Source: Clostridiales bacterium (lineage in GTDB: Bacteria > Bacillota > Clostridia > DUPQ01). From it: a DNA stretch of 59,380 nucleotides. A program made the translations under genes and the position numbers. Position 1 is the first letter of the stretch. Each line of letters begins with the position of its first letter. The stretch spans positions 1 to 59,380 of the forward strand of contig JAGLDS010000011.1 of the NCBI GenBank assembly GCA_023145435.1. Direction: 5' to 3'. Of the stretch, positions 54,861-59,380 are shown in pieces. The notes beneath the pieces are model-generated. The model did no database searches. It was not told the DNA's origin and saw nothing but the letters and a program-made list of their open reading frames with translations.

Positions 54861-55811
54861 CTATTTTATAATATACTCAACTCTAACTAATCGTTGCTTA
54901 TCTCCATTAATCTGATCAATTAAAAAATCCGATTGATCAAATACAATTCTAAATCTATCATCAGAAAGTTTTTGAATATCAGTATAGCCACTACCAGACC
55001 CTGTATAAACATCAACGGCTTCAGAAAAACGATCATTTTTAAAATAGCGTAATTTTATATCCCTTGTACCATAAGTACAAATAACTCTATCATCCATTTT
55101 TAGTAATTGTGGGCTTACTCCATGTTGATCTAGAATAAAATGTTTAAAATGCTTTTGAGTACTATCTGACAAAGCATATATTAATGGTCCACCTGTACGA
55201 TATACAGCTAAAATTCTACCATCTTCTAAAAATACTAAATTCCCTTCACAAGGTCCTTCTGAAAAGTTACTATTTTCTATTCCCAAATGACAAAAAGGGT
55301 TCCATGAATTACCATTGTCATGAGATGTCATAATCATATTAATATATTTATCTTCACAGGTACCATAAACAATAACATATAAATTACCTTTATCATCTTC
55401 TTTAATATGGCCCCACATGTATGCATAATCATCATCAATTGAAATACCATAAACATCACATCTACTTTTTATCCAATTCTTCCCGCCATCTTTAGAACGA
55501 AGAATATAACCATAATAGTCATTTACTCCCATTTTCAAACGGTAACGATGGGAAATTATTGAACCATCTTTTAACGTTGTTCTAAACCAGCGCAATCTAG
55601 GTTCTGCCCCAAGTCCCTTCCAAATATTCCACGTATTTCCTTGATCGCTAGACTTAACACATTTAACATAATCACCACCTGGTACACCATGTGGTCCTTC
55701 GCGGTAAGTCATATACCATTCATTATTATTCTTTTCATACAAAAACGGAAAGTGTAACTCTGTGGTTTTACTTTGCATTATAGTTTTATAACTTAATTGC
55801 TTAATTTCCAT
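54861..55811 (-). CDS. BNR/Asp-box propeller protein (sialidase-like), cytoplasmic
   Basis: This 316-residue six-bladed-propeller candidate has three Asp-box motifs (SSDQGNTWNIW, SKDGGKNWIKS, SHDNGNSWNP) and an Arg-rich start (YMTYREGPHGVPGGDY). It has no signal peptide. Asp-box proteins include sialidases, but the FRIP motif and full Arg triad cannot be assigned here, so the activity is open; a glycoside-cleaving or sugar-binding role fits the operon. The ATG at 55811 is preceded by GGGAG. It is transcribed divergently from the SOS polymerase operon and starts the catabolic block. Confidence 0.75.
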   Translation of the reverse strand: MEIKQLSYKTIMQSKTTELHFPFLYEKNNNEWYMTYREGPHGVPGGDYVKCVKSSDQGNTWNIWKGLGAEPRLRWFRTTLKDGSIISHRYRLKMGVNDYYGYILRSKDGGKNWIKSRCDVYGISIDDDYAYMWGHIKEDDKGNLYVIVYGTCEDKYINMIMTSHDNGNSWNPFCHLGIENSNFSEGPCEGNLVFLEDGRILAVYRTGGPLIYALSDSTQKHFKHFILDQHGVSPQLLKMDDRVICTYGTRDIKLRYFKNDRFSEAVDVYTGSGSGYTDIQKLSDDRFRIVFDQSDFLIDQINGDKQRLVRVEYIIK

Positions 55812-55840
55812 AATAAACTCCCAAAAAAATTATACATCAA

Positions 55841-55869
55841 TTGTCTACTAATTTAAAGTATGATATAAT
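55841..55869 (+). promoter_or_regulatory. Promoter of the Y-family polymerase/SRAP operon
   Basis: TTGTCT (55841-55846), a 17-base spacer and TATAAT (55864-55869) with an upstream TGA, so an extended -10. The LexA box begins five bases after the -10. Confidence 0.8.
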
Positions 55870-55873
55870 AAAA

Positions 55874-55887
55874 CGAACATTTGTTCG
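55874..55887 (+). promoter_or_regulatory. LexA/DinR operator (SOS box)
   Basis: CGAACATTTGTTCG matches the Bacillus/Clostridium LexA consensus (CGAAC-N4-GTTCG) exactly. It covers the predicted transcription start, so LexA would block initiation. Confidence 0.92.
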
Positions 55888-55895
55888 GAGTAAAA

Positions 55896-57131
55896 ATGAA
55901 TAATATATTTCACATCGATTGTAATAATGCTTTTTTATCATGGGAAGCTACATATCAGCTAACTAAAGGAATTACCAAAGATATACGAATGGTTCCTTCA
56001 GTTATAGCTAGTAATCCATCAAATAGAATTGGTATTGTGTTAGCCTGTTCGTATCCTGCCAAAAAATTAGGTATAAAAACTGCAATGACCGTAAATCATG
56101 CATTGCGAAAATGCCCAGATTTACTTATTTTTCCACCAGATTATGATACATATATCACCTGCTCCAATGAGTTATGCCAACTTCTATCTTCATACTCTCC
56201 TCTTGTTGAGAGATATAGTATTGATGAATGTTTCATTGATGTTGGTAAATTAACAACTAATCCTTTATCTTTAGCAAATGAAATTAGAGAAAACATTTAT
56301 AAAACATTAGGATTTACTGTTAATATTGGTGTTTCAAACTCAAAATTATTAGCCAAAACAGCTTCTTCATTTGCTAAACCAAATAAAACTCATTCCTTAT
56401 TTACACACGAATTAGAAAAAAAGTACTATCCATTACCTATCTACAACTTATTTATGGTTGGTATGAAAACTTGTATTAAACTATATAAGCTTGGTTATAA
56501 GACAATTGGGCAAGTTGCAAGGGAACATCCAGATATACTAAGACAGCATTTTAAACTATATGGTCTTTTACTATGGAATTATGCAAATGGAATTGATCAC
56601 TCAAATGTAAACCCTGAATCAAGTGAACCAAAAGGAATAGGAAATGCTCTTACATTACCTGAGGATATTAGCAATAAAGAAACACATCTATTAAATCCTT
56701 TCATATTATCCCTAAGTGAGCGATGTGCATATCGTTTACGGTCAATAGGTATGGTTTCTAATACTATTCAACTTGGCATAAAAACAGATGATTTTAGATA
56801 TCAATTACATCAAAGAAAAAGTGATATATATACAGATCAAACAAATAAAGTATATACTATTGCTAAGAAACTACTTTTTGAAATGTCAATTACTAAACCT
56901 ATTAGGCATGTTCAATTAAGATTAAGCGGTTTAGTAAAAAATGATAGTTATCAAATGAATCTTTTTGAAAGGCAAAACTATTTAGATATTTCTTTAGATA
57001 ATCTAAGAAACAAATATGGTGAACATATTATAAAGAGAGCTACATTTATTCATTCTGGAATTGACCACATGTCAGAGGCAACACACAAAGATTATCCAAA
57101 GATAAAAAGTAATATTTTAGGAGGAAAATAA
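55896..57131 (+). CDS. Y-family translesion DNA polymerase (UmuC/DinB-like)
   Basis: This polymerase of about 411 residues starts MNNIFHIDCNNAFLSWEA (catalytic Asp8) and carries YSIDECFIDV with Asp110 and Glu111. It has a helix-hairpin-helix region (KLYKLGYKTIGQVARE) and a little-finger domain from about residue 240. A sliding-clamp motif, QMNLF, lies at 353-357. It bypasses DNA lesions at the cost of mutation. I start it at 55896 (GGAG, five-base spacing); the frame can be extended to a TTG 15 bases earlier, but that lies in the operator. Controlled by the SOS box just upstream. Confidence 0.93.
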   Translation: MNNIFHIDCNNAFLSWEATYQLTKGITKDIRMVPSVIASNPSNRIGIVLACSYPAKKLGIKTAMTVNHALRKCPDLLIFPPDYDTYITCSNELCQLLSSYSPLVERYSIDECFIDVGKLTTNPLSLANEIRENIYKTLGFTVNIGVSNSKLLAKTASSFAKPNKTHSLFTHELEKKYYPLPIYNLFMVGMKTCIKLYKLGYKTIGQVAREHPDILRQHFKLYGLLLWNYANGIDHSNVNPESSEPKGIGNALTLPEDISNKETHLLNPFILSLSERCAYRLRSIGMVSNTIQLGIKTDDFRYQLHQRKSDIYTDQTNKVYTIAKKLLFEMSITKPIRHVQLRLSGLVKNDSYQMNLFERQNYLDISLDNLRNKYGEHIIKRATFIHSGIDHMSEATHKDYPKIKSNILGGK

Positions 57132-57132
57132 A

Positions 57133-57681
57133 ATGTGTGGTAGATATATCATATTTACATCTGAAGAATACAGAGAAATGAAAGCTATTCTTAAAGAAAT
57201 TGAAAAACATTTTAAATCTGGAATAGGTATTAATAATGCATATGAGGTTTTTCCAGGTACAATGGTTCCTTCAATAAAATCAATTAACAATCAATTTGAA
57301 TATACACTGACCAAATGGGGACTACCCATGTATAACTCTAAGAAACTTATCATTAATGGCCGCAGTGAAACAATTAATGAAAAACCAATGTTTCACACTT
57401 TAAAACCATTAGTATTTCCTGCAAATGGATATTTTGAGTGGAGTGATAAAATAAAATATTTATTTAAATCAAATTACTTAAAAACTATATACTTCGCAGG
57501 TTTATATGATGATAATAATAATTCAGTTATTATCACTACTAGCGCTTCTAAAAATATTAATCAAATCCACGATAGAATGCCTGTTATATTAAATAAAGAT
57601 AATGCTAAAAAATGGATTCAATCAAAAGATAATTCTCTTTTGCTTCCATATTCTAATTTAAAATACATTAAATCTGCATAA
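57133..57681 (+). CDS. SRAP domain protein (SOS response-associated, HMCES/YedK-like)
   Basis: This 182-residue protein starts MCGRYIIF, with Cys2 forming the covalent link to abasic sites in single-stranded DNA. Motifs NGRSETINEKPMFH, PANGYFEWS and QIHDRMPVIL (catalytic His) are intact. At 182 residues it is shorter than the usual 220 or so. It lies one base after the polymerase stop with AGGAGG upstream, so both respond to DNA damage together. Confidence 0.92.
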   Translation: MCGRYIIFTSEEYREMKAILKEIEKHFKSGIGINNAYEVFPGTMVPSIKSINNQFEYTLTKWGLPMYNSKKLIINGRSETINEKPMFHTLKPLVFPANGYFEWSDKIKYLFKSNYLKTIYFAGLYDDNNNSVIITTSASKNINQIHDRMPVILNKDNAKKWIQSKDNSLLLPYSNLKYIKSA

Positions 57682-57686
57682 AAAAA

Positions 57687-57728
57687 GAGCTGTCTCAACT
57701 CTTTTTAAGATTTTCTTAGAGACAGCTC
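57687..57728. terminator. Inverted repeat after the SRAP gene
   Basis: GAGCTGTCTC (57687-57696) and GAGACAGCTC (57719-57728) are perfect 10-bp arms with a 22-base loop. The T run (57681-57686 read on minus) suits a minus-strand terminator, while on + only ATTTAATC follows. It probably acts on both strands. Confidence 0.65.
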
Positions 57729-57750
57729 ATTTAATCATGTAATTATTATG

Positions 57751-57840
57751 AAGGCGCTGGTGGTGAACCCTCTTTTATCATCGTTGACAATTAGTCGCCA
57801 CCTCAATGCTTCCTTTCTCACTTTAGTGAGTGCGAGGTGG
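57751..57840 (+). repeat. Structured region upstream of tnpB (probable IS605/IS1341-type left end)
   Basis: CCACCTC (57798-57804) pairs with GAGGTGG (57834-57840) and encloses a second stem, CTCACT / AGTGAG (57817-57822 with 57825-57830). The upstream GGTGGTGA (57759-57766) can pair instead with TCGCCACC (57795-57802), allowing two alternative folds. Hairpins of this kind mark ends of IS200/IS605-type elements. The rest of the 250-base gap (57682-57932) holds no gene. Confidence 0.5.
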
Positions 57841-57932
57841 AGATTTCTTGTTCTTAATTTAAAGTATAGTTCATTGATAAGACTACCTCAAATCTGATAA
57901 AATATAGATAGTAGAAAACAAGGTAATTATTA

Positions 57933-58988
57933 ATGAATAAATCATTCAAATATCGTATATATCCAAATAATGAACAAGTCAAACTAATTGAAAAGACTTT
58001 TGGTTGTACTCGCTTTGTATTCAATCACATTTTATCTCTTAGAAAAAAAGTTTATGAAGAACATATAGCTAATCCTTTTATTAACAAGATAAAAAAATAT
58101 CCAAAGCTATCTTGTCTTAAAGAAGAATTTGAATGGTTAAGAGAAGTAGATAGTCTAGCTCTTTGTCACTCTGTTATTGCACTTAAAAGAGCATATACTA
58201 ACTTTTTTAGTAATCGTACTTCATTTCCTAAATTCAAAAGTAAACATTTTAGTAAAAAAAGTTATACCACCAATAATCAAAAAGGTAGCATTAGAATTAT
58301 TAATAAGAATACAATTAGAATCCCAAAGTTAAAAAATATGAAAATAAAGCTACATAGAGATATACCAGAACATGCAACCATTAAGTCAGCAACAATTTCT
58401 AAAACCTCAACAGGTAAATACTTTATATTAATATTAGTATTTTATATAAAAAGCAAATCAAATAAACTAATAACTCATTCTAGAGATAGTGTAATAGGTC
58501 TTGATTATTCATCTAGTTCACTTATTGTAGATAGTTTAGGTAACCAATGTGATTATCCTAAATATTATAGACAATCAGAAGATAAACTTAATAAAGAACA
58601 AAGAAAACTATCAAATCGAAAGAAAGGAGGAAAAACCCGAGAAAAGCAACGTATGAAGGTTGCAAAAACTCATGAAAAACCCCAAAATCAACGAAATGAT
58701 TATTTACATAAACTATCAATCAAGATATCCAAAGCTTATAGTAGTGTAATAGTAGAAGATATAGACATGAAAGAAATCTCAGCACATCTACATTTAGGAA
58801 AAGCTACAATGGATAATGGCTTTGGAATCTTAAGAAGATTACTAGATTACAAACTACTTGATCAAGATAAATTATTGATTAAAGTAAACAAGTGGTTTCC
58901 ATCTAGTAAGTTATGCAGCCATTGTCATAATATATATAGCAATCTAAAGTTAGATGTGAGAACATGTGTTGATTTACAAATTATTTAA
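57933..58988 (+). pseudogene. tnpB: TnpB-like RNA-guided nuclease, C-terminally broken
   Basis: This 351-residue TnpB has the N-terminal start FKYRIYPNNEQVKLIEKTFG and CTRFVFNHIL, RuvC-I Asp191 (IGLDYSSSSLIVDS) and RuvC-II Glu275 (SVIVEDIDM). The first half of the zinc finger is CSHCHN (328-333). The frame then reads LDVRTCVDLQII and stops. The usual second CxxC pair and the DRDxNAAxNI segment of RuvC-III are missing or reduced to VDLQII, consistent with an internal deletion of about ten codons. The next bases (NVRIVG in another frame) look like the remaining tail of the family. The protein should be inactive as a nuclease, and no tnpA is present. Confidence 0.8.
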
Positions 58989-59115
58989 TGTAAGAATCGT
59001 AGGATAATTTGAGGCTGAATTAACACCATATTCGCTACCTCCATACTTTCGTTACAACCTATGTCATCATCTCCTTTGAGAATGCACACACACCTGATGT
59101 TGCATAGATTCACAA
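58989..59115. other. Probable right end of the TnpB element
   Basis: The 127 bases after the tnpB stop hold no supported gene. A short frame continuing NVRIVG suggests the old tnpB tail. No clear end hairpin or guide-like boundary can be fixed. On the minus strand two SD-like motifs (AAAGGAG, GGAGGT) precede frames of only a few codons. Confidence 0.3.
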
Positions 59116-59380
59116 TTACATTTTAGTAACTGCTAAAATTGCTTCGCCATCTCTCCATGCTTTTAATGCAACAGTTTCTGTAGCTGAACCAGTTGCTGCT
59201 GTTTTACCAACAAAGGCTAATTCTTCGTCATATGCTTCAATTGATGCAGGTGACATTAAGTCGCCTTTTGCAGTCCCTGAGTATATTGTAGGTACATCAG
59301 CGATTTCAATTGTAACGATTGCTGTAGCTGAAACGTTTTCTAGTGTAAATGCTAGAACTGAATCATCAACTCTTGAACCA
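59116..59380 (-). CDS. C-terminal end of a gene cut by the window (secreted-type protein)
   Basis: The minus strand has an open frame of 87 codons entering from the right edge and ending in TAA at 59118-59116. It reads VDDSVLAFTLENVSATAIVT, then TIEIADVPTIYSGTAKGD, and ends KAWRDGEAILAVTKM. It is rich in Ala, Thr, Val and acidic residues with no cysteine, as in extracellular or surface proteins. It is less A+T-rich than its neighbours. The start lies outside the window and no family can be named. Confidence 0.6.
   Translation of the reverse strand, partial: GSRVDDSVLAFTLENVSATAIVTIEIADVPTIYSGTAKGDLMSPASIEAYDEELAFVGKTAATGSATETVALKAWRDGEAILAVTKM

Noticed and set aside
1-59380. CRISPR array
   Set aside because: No regularly spaced direct repeats of 23-40 bases seen; the TnpB is not accompanied by cas genes.
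1-59380. Mycoplasma-type genetic code (TGA = Trp), suggested by the AT-rich sequence
   Set aside because: Several well-defined genes (pth, the coiled-coil ATPase subunit, the membrane gene before glpP) end in TGA, Trp is written TGG, and murC indicates a cell wall.

Overview
The window is AT-rich (roughly one third G+C or less by eye) and almost every gene reads on the minus strand. Genes are tightly packed, with 4-bp ATGA overlaps and strong AGGAGG-type ribosome binding sites. TGA is used as a stop (for example at the end of pth), so the standard bacterial code applies. The order spoVG - glmU-like - prs - pth - mfd is the classical Bacillota synteny. Together with a SpoVG, a V-type ATPase operon, a GlpP antiterminator, murC and a Bacillus/Clostridium-type LexA box, this points to a walled, low-GC Bacillota, most likely a clostridial or related anaerobic gut-type lineage. 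The assignment to that level is inference.

Layout, left to right. (1) 1-320: remnant of a large serine recombinase beside a tRNA-Arg(CCG). (2) 536-8552: thioester-less alpha-2-macroglobulin-like surface protein, L-fucose isomerase and a membrane-anchored parvulin foldase. (3) 8604-17619: housekeeping block mfd, pth, two PRPP-synthetase paralogues, a GlmU-like acetyltransferase without its uridyltransferase half, two amidohydrolase-fold proteins, and spoVG. (4) 17782-26228: complete nine-gene V-type ATPase operon with a clear promoter. (5) 26273-30198: reductive-dehalogenase-like Fe-S protein, a stray histidine-kinase tail, murC (+) and a CapA-type protein. (6) 30310-37799: anaerobic glycerol-3-phosphate dehydrogenase-like operon behind a leader terminator, preceded by an operon encoding GlpP, a glycosyltransferase, a LicC-LicD fusion and an epimerase. 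(7) 37841-43950: purN, a fructokinase-like enzyme, a small secreted protein, a two-component system and phosphoglucomutase. (8) 44069-47817: beta-propeller protein and a tandem pair of TupA-type ATP-grasp proteins. (9) 47870-55811: catabolic operon for an unidentified sugar acid or glycan (KDG kinase, KDPG aldolase, SIS isomerase, ROK kinase, Gfo/Idh oxidoreductase, BNR protein) with a beta-lactamase-fold/PQQ-propeller lipoprotein. (10) 55896-57681: LexA-controlled Y-family polymerase plus SRAP protein. (11) 57682-59380: decayed TnpB element and the cut-off end of a secreted-type protein.

How the parts fit: GlpP (36958-37512) is the glycerol-3-phosphate-responsive antiterminator. A strong hairpin terminator lies between a near-consensus promoter and the Shine-Dalgarno sequence of the glpA-like gene (33354), which makes that leader its probable target. 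The same gene cluster holds LicC/LicD-type phosphocholine chemistry, so glycerol-phosphate sensing and cell-surface decoration may be linked. The 47870-55811 block reads as one sugar-acid pathway feeding pyruvate and glyceraldehyde 3-phosphate, with attenuation between its first gene and the rest. The points most worth a second look are the GlpP leader, the hydrolase-propeller lipoprotein within the sugar-acid operon, the acetyltransferase-only GlmU, the metal-ligand-free amidohydrolase partner, the SOS mutasome operon and the broken TnpB.
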